DNA of 64,000 nt from Saururus chinensis (taxonomy: Eukaryota > Streptophyta > Magnoliopsida > Piperales > Saururaceae): assembly GCA_035235625.1 (NCBI GenBank), contig CP141140.1, positions 42,589,351 through 42,653,350 of the forward strand, in the 5' to 3' direction. This document shows, one piece after another, positions 11,761-22,860 of this stretch (the first letter of the stretch is position 1; every line of letters begins with the position of its first letter). The position numbers and the translations under genes were made by a program. Below the pieces are notes generated by a model, which was not told where the DNA came from, searched no databases, and saw only the letters and a program-made list of their open reading frames with translations.

Positions 11761-12525
11761 GAAATGAGGAAAAATAAGAAAAAAGGATAACTAAACATTA
11801 AGTTGGGTGAGAAAAAAAGTGATGGCACTTGTTCCATCTTATTTTAATCTTATTTTATTTTTTTATTTGATGTTTGCAGAATTGCAGTGAGTTGAAGTCA
11901 TGGACAATGATGAACATGCTGAGAAAGTTTATGTCTTTTTTGTTGTTAGATGTTTAGACTTTTAGATTGTTAGTTTTTTGTTAAAGACTTTTTGTGATGT
12001 AGTAAATTAGACTATGGTTGGATGTTGTGGATTGATATTATTTTACAGGATAAATTGTTATGGTTTGATGTTGTTTTATAGGGTGAGTTGTTATGGATTA
12101 ATGTAGTAAATTGTTATGGTTTGATGTGTGGATTTATGTTATTTTAAAAGGTGATTTGTTATGGATTGATGTAATAAATTATTATGGTTTGATGTATGGA
12201 TTTATGTTATAGGTTGAATGAATGGATAAATGGGTGAAATAATTCTATAAGTGGAATGATATGTATTTAGATAAATGATATATATTTGAATGAACGATAA
12301 TAATTAGCTAATAGGTTAAATTATATATATTTAAATTATACAGGTTGAATGATTATACAAGATGGAAGTGTAATTGTCCGTGTCTGTGCGGACAAAAACG
12401 GATGGACAATTTACATATCCATCACGAATAGCAGACGGATGGACAATTTGATTAAGTAAAAATAAATGGCCACAAATAGCCTTTGTCTGCATCCATGTCC
12501 GTCCATTTACACCCTTAAACTCACC

Positions 12526-14350
12526 CATTAGGGTTGTGATATATTAGATTTTATTATATACCTAACCTTATGTACCATCCAATCAATTTTATTCCTCAAT
12601 GGCGAAATTAAAATCAATTGAAGGGATATGGTTCAGGCAATATCATAGTGTCAGGCGCAGCCAATATCTATTCCTTCATGTGGAAACAATACTCGCATGC
12701 TGGTCCTATTCACCAACTGGATTCAAGTTGGCGAAAGGAGAATGCTAAAATGCCGAGATGTCATAGTGGGCTAGATGCTAAAATGCCAAGATGTCAGTGG
12801 GCAAGACGCTAAAATTTATTGTTAGCTAAAAATTATGTTGCACACCATACTCGTTATTTGCATTTTTTTTAGCAAAGTTTCCCATATATCATCACTTTAC
12901 AGAATTTGTGGTCCATTTACAAACTACTCTGTCACTTGCTTGAATTTTGTACCACTCTGTTTTTGGGCACCACTCCGTATTGGAGCATGTCTACTTCATG
13001 CGTTAAGCATCGTATTCCTTGGAAATCTCTCCCCACCCCAGACAAGTTTCAGAACCCCTGTGCAGGACTGCAGGACTATGAGATTTGATGGGTGACTAAC
13101 TTTTGTCAGTTTGACTAGTTGTTACGGTGGATTATATAAGTAATGCTATTTTGACGTGACAAAATACTACTTCATCTTTATCGAGTGCGACTTATTTTGG
13201 TGGGCCACACTCATTAATAGTATAAAAAAAAAAAAATATATTTTAATGTATAAATTTTAACATTATAAAATTATTTTTTTACTATAAATGTAAATGAATG
13301 TGAACTGTATGAACTAGAGATAAATATATCCATGCTCGATTGTGTAATAAAATTAAGATCAATATCTTCTCTTCTATTTTTTATTTTATTTCAAAATTTA
13401 TTAATATAAATTTGTAAAATGGTTTAGAATGATTGCTTCATGGTTTATGCATACTCTCTTGTGAAAAAAAATTCTCAAGAATGAAATCTACTTATATTGC
13501 TTCCTCCGCCTTATTTTAATAACTTTATTTAATTGTTTAAAATAAAATAATTTTAGTTTATTTTTTTTTAAATAAAGTAATTAATATAAAATAAAGGAAA
13601 TATTATTTTAATTATACTTTTACATATTAGTAGCTTGTTATGAAAACAAACGCAAGTTGAGTACAATACGTAGTCCTAGGTGGCCCAACACCCGGGCCAT
13701 CACACTACTGCATGCATGTTGCGAGCATCAGAGTTGTCCTCGCATTTTCAACTGAATTTACTACTATAGTCATTTAACTGACAAGTACAATAACTCAAAC
13801 ATAGCCGTCTCATTTCAAACAAGTCTACTTAGGGTTGCCACGCAGGTTGAGTTTTTTATGCTAATAGTTTGAAAAATAATATTCATACCCTCATTTTCTC
13901 TATAGTCTAAGTTTTACACTACCTTTAATTGGCCAGTGAAGGTGGGTCTTATTTGATAACATAAGATTTATTTTTCCCTAACTAATTATAAATGGTGTAA
14001 AGCCTATAAGGATTGTCTAAAGTTGGTACAATATTTGGATTAGAAAACCATGTTACCACAGCCAACATTTCATTTGACCCACCTCGCCTCCTCCTAGTTT
14101 AGGTTATAACAAGGTAACTCTTGATTCTTTCTTTATATTTTTTGTGGCCAAGTGACAATAAAATCACTATTTAGAATATTGTATTTAATTAAATAATTTT
14201 TTACTAAAAAAATAAAAATAAATAATTTTTGTAAACCAAATCAATTTGGCTGGCTTCAACCTGGTTGGGTCTGGTCCAGATTAGGTTTGGGCTTTTCTAA
14301 TTAATTGGTATGGGAGTCAGGTTTAACAAAACCCAATGATATGGCATCCC
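12526..14350. other. Gene-free AT-rich stretch with a MITE
   Basis: No exon is recognised. The segment contains one Stowaway-like MITE (listed separately) and scattered A/T tracts. A GC-richer patch near 13680-13740 has no recognisable domain. Confidence 0.4.
13499..13605. mobile_element. Stowaway-like MITE
   Basis: A short A/T-rich element with degenerate terminal repeats: GCTTCCTCCGCCTTATTTTA on the left, and TAAAATAAAGGAAATATTA on the right. It belongs to the CTCCCTCCGTCC-type family seen several times in the window. Confidence 0.5.
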
Positions 14351-14354
14351 TAGG

Positions 14355-15745
14355 CAGGGTGGCAAAAGTGCGGGCTAGCCTACGGTTTAGTCCATGGCTT
14401 GGTGTAATGGGCTATGTTGGGACTTTGTTTCTAGGCCCACTCCCAATAAGCTACGGGCCGGCCTATAAGCTAGCTCAACGAGCTCCCCCACTCCGATCGA
14501 GGGTCATAAGGCATTTTCAAATTTTTAGCCATTGGGCAGTCCGTTGGGGTAGTGCCCTAATGGCTAAGTGAGTCTTTTTAAGCTTAATTTGGAGGGGGTA
14601 GTTACAAAATCGTGCCCCTTAAAAAGATAGTTCTAATCCTCTCAACATTAAAACAAATGGTCATTTTTAAGGTAGGAGGGATAGTTTTGACATTTGAAAA
14701 TCAATAAATAAGGGGAAGTTTAATACTCTCTTTATTTTTTCATTTACTCTCTAAAACTTTAACTCTCCTCTCCTCCATACTCTAAATCCCCCTAATTTTT
14801 ATTTTTAATTATAATTTAAGATTAAACTCTCAAACTCTTAAGTCTCAAGAACATTAGCTTCCTCTCAAGCTCAAGTCTCAACTCTCAAGCTTCCAATTTT
14901 TCATTTTTATTGAAGCATCAAGTGGGCAAGATCAAATCAAGCCTCAAACACAAAGTAATTAGTTTTTATTTTATAATTTAAAGTTTATGTTAAATAATTT
15001 TGATTTAAAATTTATGTTATTTTTTTAGAAAATGACAACCCATTCCCACTACAATGCCTCTTCCTCCTCCCATGCTGCCAATGACAATGAAGTCTTCTAT
15101 AATTTTCTCAAAGGAGGTATTCCCGAATCAAATGATGAAGCTTATCATGAATGACTTCCACCAATGCGAATGATCGGGTAAATAAAAAAAGGGAAAACTT
15201 CTATAGTGTGGACCGATATGAAGAAAATTAAGGTGGATGACCCTAACACTGGAGGTGAAGATCATAAATGTCAAATGTAACTATTGTAAAATAATCCTAA
15301 GCATTGGAGGTGGTACTGGACATCTTGTCTGACATGCTAGATTTTGATCCATTAAGAATGGCCCGAAGGAACCCAAATAATCACAGCTAGGTGCCTTGAG
15401 CTCCTTTATCACTCTCACCTCTTTCAATTTCTTTCACTTTCAATAAAGATGTAAATTTGAGGGATCTCATGAAGAATATTGTGCACATCAAGCAACACTT
15501 CTCCTTTGCCAACGGTGAACTATTTGAGACATATGTGAGACAAGCTCTCAACCCGACATCAACAAAAGAGAATGCAACATTCTAAGGAAAGACATTTTTA
15601 AAATATACAAGCTGTACAAGGTACAACTTAAGAATACTCAACCTTTAATTCTTGGTAAATTTTGTTTAACTTTCGATATTTGAACTAGTAACGAAGATAT
15701 TATATATGCATGTGTTACAACTCATTTTATAGATGAAGAATAGTG
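14355..15745 (+). mobile_element. hAT-like element 3, left part
   Basis: The sequence GCAGGGTGGCAAAAGTGCGGGC near 14354-14376 resembles a plant hAT terminus and is followed by GGGCT/GGCCC-rich subterminal sequence. A degenerate hAT coding region follows from 15032. The right end was not found: the coding homology stops abruptly at about 15745, where LTR G begins. An 8-bp target duplication cannot be shown. Confidence 0.5.
15032..15745 (+). pseudogene. hAT transposase, N-terminal half, multiply broken
   Basis: The frame opens with MTTHSHYNASSSSHAANDNE and stops at 15154. Further hAT-like pieces follow in shifting frames. KKGKTSIVWTDMKK lies at the BED position near 15190-15235. A segment like the plant hAT pre-catalytic region (DVNLRDLMKNIVHIKQHFSF, near 15450-15510) is followed by RQALNPTSTKENAT, and then a stretch like the start of the RNase-H fold (LTFDIWTS, about 15670-15695). 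At least three frameshifts or stops are visible. The C-terminal dimerisation domain is missing. Confidence 0.65.
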
Positions 15746-16361
15746 ATTACATAAGAGACGAAAGTTATGACCTTGTGAAGCATATCACATGGGCAAGACA
15801 CACTTGAAAAGTATAAGATAACCTACCCATGTGTAGTTTAGTTTCAAAAGACTTGTCTATATGAGTCCATTGACACTAAGAACACGTGATTCCGACTTCG
15901 CAATAGGAAGTTATTGCGTTTTGAAGTTGGAGTATTATTTAAATAAAATAATATGGGAAAATATTAAAAAATTAAAAAATTACAAAATTGCCAATGTCAG
16001 TGGTTTACACCAGCATGGGCATCAACCACACCGACCGACGCACGATGCACGATGTACGAAGCAATGCAAAGTGGCATTCTTTTTTGTATGTGTGACATTA
16101 GATTTAATATGAACTCCAGTTGGGAACATTCCATTTTGCATGTGTGACATCAAATTTAATACGAAGTCCAATTTCGAACTTTTTATTCTGCATATGTGAT
16201 ATCGAATTTAATACAAACTCCAACTTTATGACTTCGTATTTTGAATCAGAAATAATTTTAAAATTTTGTCCTATATGTGTTGTAAGGGATTTTATGAAAA
16301 CATCAATTTTATGAATTTTGATTCTGAATCAAAAATTTTAAATAACTTCTCTTTTGGAAGG

Positions 16362-17693
16362 GACAACTATGGGTGTTGAATGCATATGACCTTCGATGGC
16401 GCATTCTCTATCATTTTTATGACACACCATTGGCTGCTATGAGGGTTCCTTCCGAACATATAAGTGGGTCAGTCAGAGCTTCTTGTGGCAGGGCCTTCAA
16501 ATGGCGGTTCGGGACTACATTGTGGTGTGCGACATCTGTCAGCGGGCAAAGGCTACCACTACATCACCTGCTAGGTTACTTCAGCCCCTTCCCATTCCCG
16601 ACAAAGTTTGGGAAGATGTGTCTATGGATTTCGTGGAGGCCTTGCCTGTAGTGTAGGGCAAATCAATGATTTTGGTGGTTGTGGATCGCTTGTCAAAGTA
16701 TGTGTATCTCTGTGCTTTGGGCCTTCAATTCACCGCCAAAACAATGGTTGAGATATATGTTTGTGAGATAGCTAAGTTGCATGGCATGCCTTGCACCATT
16801 GTTTTCGATCAAGATCAAATCTTCCTCTCTCAGCTTTGGTGTGAGTTCTTTGCACTTCAAGGCATCGAGCTTCATATGAGTACCACCTATCACCCATAGA
16901 CAAACGGGTAGACATAGGTGGTTAACTACTGCTTGAAACAGTACTTGCGATGTTTCGTCAGGGATCAGCCCTGTTGATGGCTCCAGCTCCTTCCTTGGGC
17001 GGAATGGTCGTATAACATGACCTATCATACCAAGGCTGGATTCACTCCCTTCGAGGTAGTTTATGGGCGCCCTCCTCCTACCGTGTTGTCCTATGTGCCT
17101 CACCGCTCTTCCATGGCTGAGGTTGATTATATGCTCCAAACACGAGACGAGGTTATCTGATAGCTTAAACTCAATTTGGCATCCGCTCAGAACCATATGA
17201 AATCAGGTATATGATAAGAAGCATGTTGATCGGAAGTTCCTTATGGGCAATCTTGTTTATGTCTCGGTGATTCCCCAGTGTCAGACCAGTGTATTCCAGG
17301 CTGACCATGCTAGTTGGCTCCACATTACCCCAACCCTTGTTCCATTATCGAGTGCATCGGACTTGTGGCTTACTACTTGGCATTACCCACTGGATTGTTG
17401 GTGCACCGGGTTTTCCATGTCTCTCGCATCCGCCATATTGTTGGGGACCCGACCCTTGTCTCTAACGCCCTGCCTCTGCCATTGATAGGGCCTCCCGAGC
17501 TTAACATACCCATACCCGCCTATGTGCTTGATAAACGACGGGTGCATCATTTGGGCTGCATTGTCATGGAGGTACTCGTAGCTTGACATGGTCAACCACT
17601 TGAGGATGCCAATTGGATGCTTGAGGACAAGTTCATGGAGCACTACCCTACTTGGTCGCCTTGAGGACAAGACAAAAGCGGAACGTGGTGGAG
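16362..17693 (+). pseudogene. Ty3/gypsy chromovirus integrase and chromodomain remnant
   Basis: The order is: integrase zinc-binding segment ending in VCDICQRAK (about 16530-16560); catalytic core with SMDFVEALP, then VVVDRLSKYVYL and IVFDQDQIF; a chromovirus-type linker with WAEWSYNMTYH and FEVVYGRPPPTVLSYVP; and a C-terminal region with IPAYVLDKRRVHH followed by a chromodomain-like VLVA(W)HGQPLEDANW, ending LEDK. The usual QTDGQTE block is read as stop-TNG-stop-T-stop near 16900-16915, so the third catalytic acid is a stop codon. Frameshifts occur near 16440 and 17150. Gag, protease, reverse transcriptase and the 5' LTR are absent. The layout resembles the Reina clade; that is an inference from the ending. 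Confidence 0.8.
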
Positions 17694-18095
17694 TGTTGTG
17701 TACACCACTCAAGGGGGCGAGACATCTCCCCCACTATGCACTACTTTCCATTTCAAGACCTATTATATTATGGTTTACTTTACCTTTCGGTAATTTTCTT
17801 TTGTAATGTAGTAAGTCGTAATTAGGGGGATTTGATTCATGATTGTAGCAGCTCAGTTGGTGGTCCGTAATCAGGGGGATTTGATTGTAAAGGACTAGCT
17901 GGTCCTTAATCAGGGTGATTTGATTGTAATGGACCAACTGGTTCATAATCAAGGGGACCTCTCATAAAAGGGGTTGTCTTCCTCCTTCGACGTTTATGCA
18001 GAATTTAGAATTATTTCTCTTCTTCCTTCATCCAAACTTCTCCCTTTTCCCCTTTATGAAGCTAGGTATTGTTTGTGTCTGATCCGGACACAACA
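17694..18095 (+). mobile_element. 3' LTR of the chromovirus remnant
   Basis: It starts TGTTGTGTACACC directly after a purine-rich run (GCGGAACGTGGTGGAG), a plausible polypurine tract, and ends GGACACAACA. TGTTGTG and CACAACA form the expected inverted ends. Near 17815-17960 there are about three tandem copies of a 40-bp unit containing AGGGGGATTTGATT and GGACTAGCTGGTCC-like pieces. Length is 402 bp. No 5' LTR was found. Confidence 0.7.
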
Positions 18096-18327
18096 CTGGA
18101 CTAAGGCCGCTGGTGCGGGTTGCCCAAACTTTGCCCACCCCTGCATACAATTCGAATGTTTGATTTGCACGTTCTTGGACTCGATGCGTTCATCTCTTAG
18201 AGCCCCACCAAAAATCTGAAAGCTCCTTCTAATGAGTTGATCTCAAAACATTTTAAATTAAAGAAAAACAATTATTGGGCCCAAAAGTTGTGTTTTTCAA
18301 AACTTAAGAAAATTGCGGGTTGTTACA

Positions 18328-19040
18328 CAATGAGCCTTAACTTCATGACATAAATGGAGCAAGTAATAGTATTCAACAAGAATTTGAATATGCTTTCTAG
18401 AATGGTATGTCCTTGATGTTGTTGCAACATTTTGAGTGTCCATGACCTAGGTTGGACTAAAAAGGGGGGACGGTACCCTAGTTTGAGAACTATTGGCTTG
18501 TAATGTCTAACTGCAATGAACTTGTTAAGCTATGTTTATGTTGCTTGTTTAATATAATATTAATTCATAATATAAGTTTATCCCACTTGAGTATAAGAGA
18601 TACACTCAACATCCTTTGTTTTGCAAGTGAGAAGTACTTGCAAATGTTGGGTTCGTGACTGCCATAAGAAGCTATAGCATCTAGTTGCATACATCTCTTT
18701 ATTTCTTCTTTTTTAGAATCATAAATGTAGGCATGCAACAGTACCAGTTTCTTTATAACTTAGTAGCTTAAATATGTAAATGAGAGATTAATGGCCAATA
18801 AGATGGTCCTTTGGTATCATTGATCTCAATACCTTTACTACTAATTTATTCCATGATTCTCCGTTAGAAGTTTTGATCTAACCGGTAATATTCACAAACC
18901 CAAGGATTTATTGATTCATTATTTTTGTAATTTTGAGATATCATTATCATTCATGGATTTATCTGCTGCATGGTTTTTTGAAATAAAAATGTGTTTAGAA
19001 AATTTGTGATTATAATTTGGACAATATAATCATTCATTAT
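18328..19040. other. Gene-free stretch
   Basis: AT-rich sequence with no recognised domain or terminal repeat. It may contain the remainder of hAT element 3, but no coding homology is visible. Confidence 0.35.
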
Positions 19041-21379
19041 TATGTCAATCTAAGTGAGGGTGGAAATAGATATGTTGTTGATGAAACTGAAAGAGGAAAT
19101 GCATTTGCACCACCTGCTAAGAAACAAAGAAAGCTTACTTCTAAAGTTTGAGAACATCGAGAGGGTTACTATATATTGTGAGGTGAAGGCCATTTGTGTA
19201 AGGTCCCTGATTTTTCTACGATTTTCTGGGATTTTTCTGCCATTTTTTTGGTCATTTTCAACAGGAAAATGTGACGTTTCAGCGTATGGGTATTTGTGTC
19301 TTTTCCCCGTATTTATACCCGTAGAGTCGGGTGTGGGGCTTAGTCGCGGGCCACGGGCCTCATTGCACACTTACGACGCGAATTTTAGAGGTTCGACACG
19401 TAACCAGTGGGTAAACGCGCGTTGAGCGTACGTTTGGAAAAAGAAAAAAAAAATAAAAAGGAAAAGTTCGGATCAGGATCGGGATCGCCCGATCCAGAAG
19501 CTCCTGGACTGTGAACAGTACCGCCGCCACCCCCTTCCCGTCTGATCCGTGTGCCCGGCTGCCGCCGGACGCCGGTGGGCCGCTGGACCGCCGCGCCGGC
19601 TCCGCCCTGGCCGTGCGATGGCAGGGGAGCCGCCGTCCCGGCCCCACGGCCGCTCCGCCGTCCGCCCCCACTTTTCCGGTTAGCCGCCCTTTACTGTGTT
19701 TTTTGATTCCGCCGCCGCCGTAGGCCGGCGAGGGCCGGCCGGTCGCCCACGGCTCCGCCATGGGCCGGCGACGGCGGGAGGACACTCCCCTGGCCCCGGA
19801 TGGCCTCAGCTCCGCCGTCCCGCTCCCTTTCTCTCTGCTGCCCCTGTTTGCCGCCCCACTGTTTCACGCCGTTTCGCCGCCGCCACGGGCCGGTACGGCC
19901 CGACCGGCCGGCCACGGCTTCGCCCTGGGCCGGCGACGGCGAGGAGCCCCTCCTCCCGGCCCGGTGGGCCTCGGCACCGCCGCCCCATCCTCTTCCTCCC
20001 TCTGTGCACTGTTCCGCCGACGGACTGTTTTGGGCAAACAGTGGCCGCCGACGGTGATCTGCGGCCGATTCGGCCTTCCCCCAGCCTCGCCTTGCTCCGG
20101 CGAAGGTAGTGGACTACACCTCTGTGCCCGATTCAGCCGCCGCCACCTTGGCCGCTCCGCCCTTATGGGTTTTCCCCGGTCGTCCCTTATTTTGGTCTGC
20201 GTCCGTTTTGGACGTGGTGACTGACGTTATCAGTCGGACGCCGGATTTGTTTTGGTGGACCTTAGTTCGGCTCCGCCCAGCCCGGTGATGCCAATGGGCC
20301 ACCCCTCTGGGTCTTGTTCAGCCTTGCGGCCCATAGCTGCAGCTAGTCCGCCTTACCGGCATGTGTGCCGTTGACCCCTCTTGCCCATTTTACGCCGTCG
20401 GTACCGGACGGCCTCGGGCAAGAGATTGTATGTCTTACCTTGACAGAAGGTGGACGAGTTCACCTGCTCAGGCCTTGGCCAGTGACGGCCTCATAGCCTT
20501 TGCTCGACCGTGACCCTTCCCTTGCTCTCTGTCGTGCGAGATGCACAGCCGCCCGCACCATGGGTATTGGTTGTGGGTGGCGATCAGCGATGTTGCCACT
20601 TAGATTGGCCACCGCTAAGGCCTTAGCCCTGTTGGCTTTTGTGGGCCTTGAGTCGCCTCATTTCAGCCATCTCCCCCGCCCTTTGGGCCGCGTGCGCATG
20701 TAGCCACGCGTGTACTTCTGGGTTTAGGCGCCGCATTCGTGCCGCCTAACCATCGGTTGGTTTTGCCACCGAGTGGAGTTGATCACTAGAGCTGTCCTCC
20801 ACCTCTCCTTTGGTTCTCGAGCGTTACCCCACGCTCTCCGCCTGTATGTGGGCCTTTGTTGACCGAAATCGTCGCCGTTGGGTACTGTCCACGACCGATT
20901 TCGATGTCTTGTGGCCGGCTGAGCACATTTTAGCCACCGGCTGATCTTCAGTGTACACCATCGACTTCGGGTTGCACCGCCACTTAGGTTGGCACGATAT
21001 TTCTCCCGGCCGCCCTAGTGTGCCGCCGTGGATCGCGGATTTTTACCGCATTGAGTTCTGACACTCTGTTTGGCCGTGGATAGTTCCGGCGCATCTTGAA
21101 ATCCTCGGGACAGCAGCTCTCTCAGCCAGGCAACGGTTTTGACCGCCAACTCCGCCGCCGACGCCGCCACCATCGGGTGCTCGCCATCGAACGTCATGAT
21201 TACGAGGTAGGGGAGCTTTGAACTCGTAAATTCATGAAGCATGCTTTGAATGAGTAGCAGCATGCTAGGATTGTATGATTCCATGCTTGGATGTTAAGTA
21301 ACGATCCGATTGCATGATGTGCGTGTAAGCATGATTGTATGGTATGATTAATATGCATGAGATGTATGCATCTTTTATG

Positions 21380-21690
21380 GATGTGGATTATGTATGCGCT
21401 GGCGATGGCTAGCAAATATGTCAGTATGCTATGTATGGGTTATGCATGTGCTAGTGATGGCTAGCGTGCATGTTTGAAGTATGTATGAATGTGTGTGTGC
21501 ACGTGCTAGAGATGACTAGCGTGTACGTTTGATGTATGCATGTGCTAGTGACGGCTAGCGTGCATGTTTGATGTATGTGTGAATGTATGCATATGCTAGT
21601 GATGGCTAGTGTGCATGTTTGATGTGTGGATGCATGTGCTAGTGATGGCTAGCGTGCATGTTTGTATGTTATGTATGTATGGCCGTATGT
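21380..21690. repeat. CTAG-core minisatellite in LTR B
   Basis: Repeated units of about 50-65 bp contain GCTAGTGATGGCTAGC, whose ends are complementary, followed by GTGCATGTTTGATGTATG. About six copies are visible. Fewer copies of the same array are present in LTR D (about 54105-54330). Confidence 0.8.
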
Positions 21691-22399
21691 GTATGTTATA
21701 CGTATGTGTGAGACATACGTATGTATGATGACTATGTGGGCAGAAGTATGGGCGATGGACAGTAAGAGGTGACAGAAGCTCTGTCTGAATTTGGATACAG
21801 TTGTGTAAGCGTATGACAGAGGACAGAGGATAAGAGTATGACGGGCAAGGATTAGAATGGATCAGTTTGGGGTGGATTATATGTTGGGCATTTGTCAGAC
21901 AGTAAGAGTGTTCATAATTGTACAAGCATAACGTACAGATTATGAAGTGAAAAGTAAGTATAATAATAAGTGAGATATAAGTAAGAGGGCGACAATTGGG
22001 TTGGCTCTAAGGAGCGTTATTTGAGGATGTCAGTGTAAGTTGATTTGGCCACAAGATGGATGGCGAAGTATGTAAGACTGTAAGGATTTGGTGTACAATG
22101 AGTTTTGTCCATGATGTGGACGGGTAAGTGAAGTCTGCTGCCCTCACGAACTTGGGTTTCGGATCGGGCTCAGCTTCAGTTTGATCAGTCGAGGACTGTG
22201 AGTTGTGTGGCATAATTGTACCGCATAATGTACTTAATTCAAACTAGAATTATAAGCACAGCTAATGATAGCGTTGTGAGTTTGAGACCTGAGGGTTCGA
22301 CGGATTAAGTTCTGTGTTTGAGCTGGCCGCTGATGAGTTGGCCGAGCGTTTATCATGTCTTGCCATGGTGTTTATCCTGCGGGATGTTGTCTGTGTGCT

Positions 22400-22860
22400 A
22401 TATAGGGCACCGGACGTCTGATGCTCTGCTGAGAGCAATGTTGTTTCTGATTTGGTCTGTGTGCTGTGTAAGCCCAGACGTTTGATGCTCTGTTGAGAGC
22501 GATGTACGTCTCTGACTTTGTCTGCGTGCTGTATGAAGCCCAGACGTCTGATGCTATGTTGAGAGCGACGTATGTTTCTGATTTGGTCTGTGTGCTGTGT
22601 AAGCCCAGACGTTTGATGCTCTGTTGAGAGCGTAGTATGTTTCTGCCCAAGAGTGGCACTGTACGTTTCTGCCCAAGTGGCACTGTATGTTTTCTGCCCA
22701 AGAGTGGCAATGGCACTATAAGACCCATTATGGTGGGCAATTCTCTGGCACTATAAGACCCATTATGGTGGGCGATTCTCTGGCACTATAAGACCCATTA
22801 TGGTGGGCGATTCTATGGCACTATAAGACCCATTATGGTGGGCAACTGTATGACCCCTTA
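22400..22860. repeat. Two tandem arrays in LTR B
   Basis: First, about 2.5 units of roughly 85-100 bp with GTCTGATGCTCTGTTGAGAG and GTGCTGTGTAAGCCC (22415-22630). Then four units of about 47 bp with GGCACTATAAGACCCATTA (22700-22850). A related but inverted array is in LTR C near 47580-47760; LTR D lacks this part. Confidence 0.75.

Larger units (their letters stand above)
8138..12517. mobile_element. hAT-like DNA transposon 2 with nested LTR
   Basis: The left end is TAGGGGTATAAACGGACAG and the right end CGTCCATTTACACCCTTA, an imperfect inverted pair. Both ends carry GTCCG-rich subterminal repeats (8160-8320 and 12370-12510). The 8-bp duplication AACTCACC is perfect at 8130-8137 and 12518-12525. 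Inside are a BED-finger coding remnant and a solo LTR with its own duplication. Without the LTR the element is about 2.7 kb. No catalytic RNase-H-like domain is present, so it could not have moved itself. Confidence 0.85.
15746..18327 (+). mobile_element. LTR G (family 1), 5'-truncated, split by a chromovirus
   Basis: Family 1 phrases occur at 15760-15940: GACGAAAGTTATGACC, then a cognate of the cgtcgatacgagtccat head segment, then GGAAGTTATTGCGTTTTG. About 130 bp of the usual head, including the TG terminus, are missing. The family-type end GCGGGTTGTTACA lies at 18315-18327, after the chromovirus insertion. The five bases after it are CAATG, with no matching copy on the left, consistent with the truncation. 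A roughly 60-bp tandem repeat (GCATGTGTGACAT-type units, 16085-16235) lies inside. Confidence 0.6.

Noticed and set aside
16693-17196. 167-codon minus-strand frame
   Set aside because: It is the antisense of the chromovirus integrase.
19360-20302. Overlapping open frames in the GC-rich block of LTR B (also 49.0-50.3 and 51.9-53.0 kb)
   Set aside because: Frames are open on both strands because of high GC, lack known domains and are not in a conserved frame between B and D.
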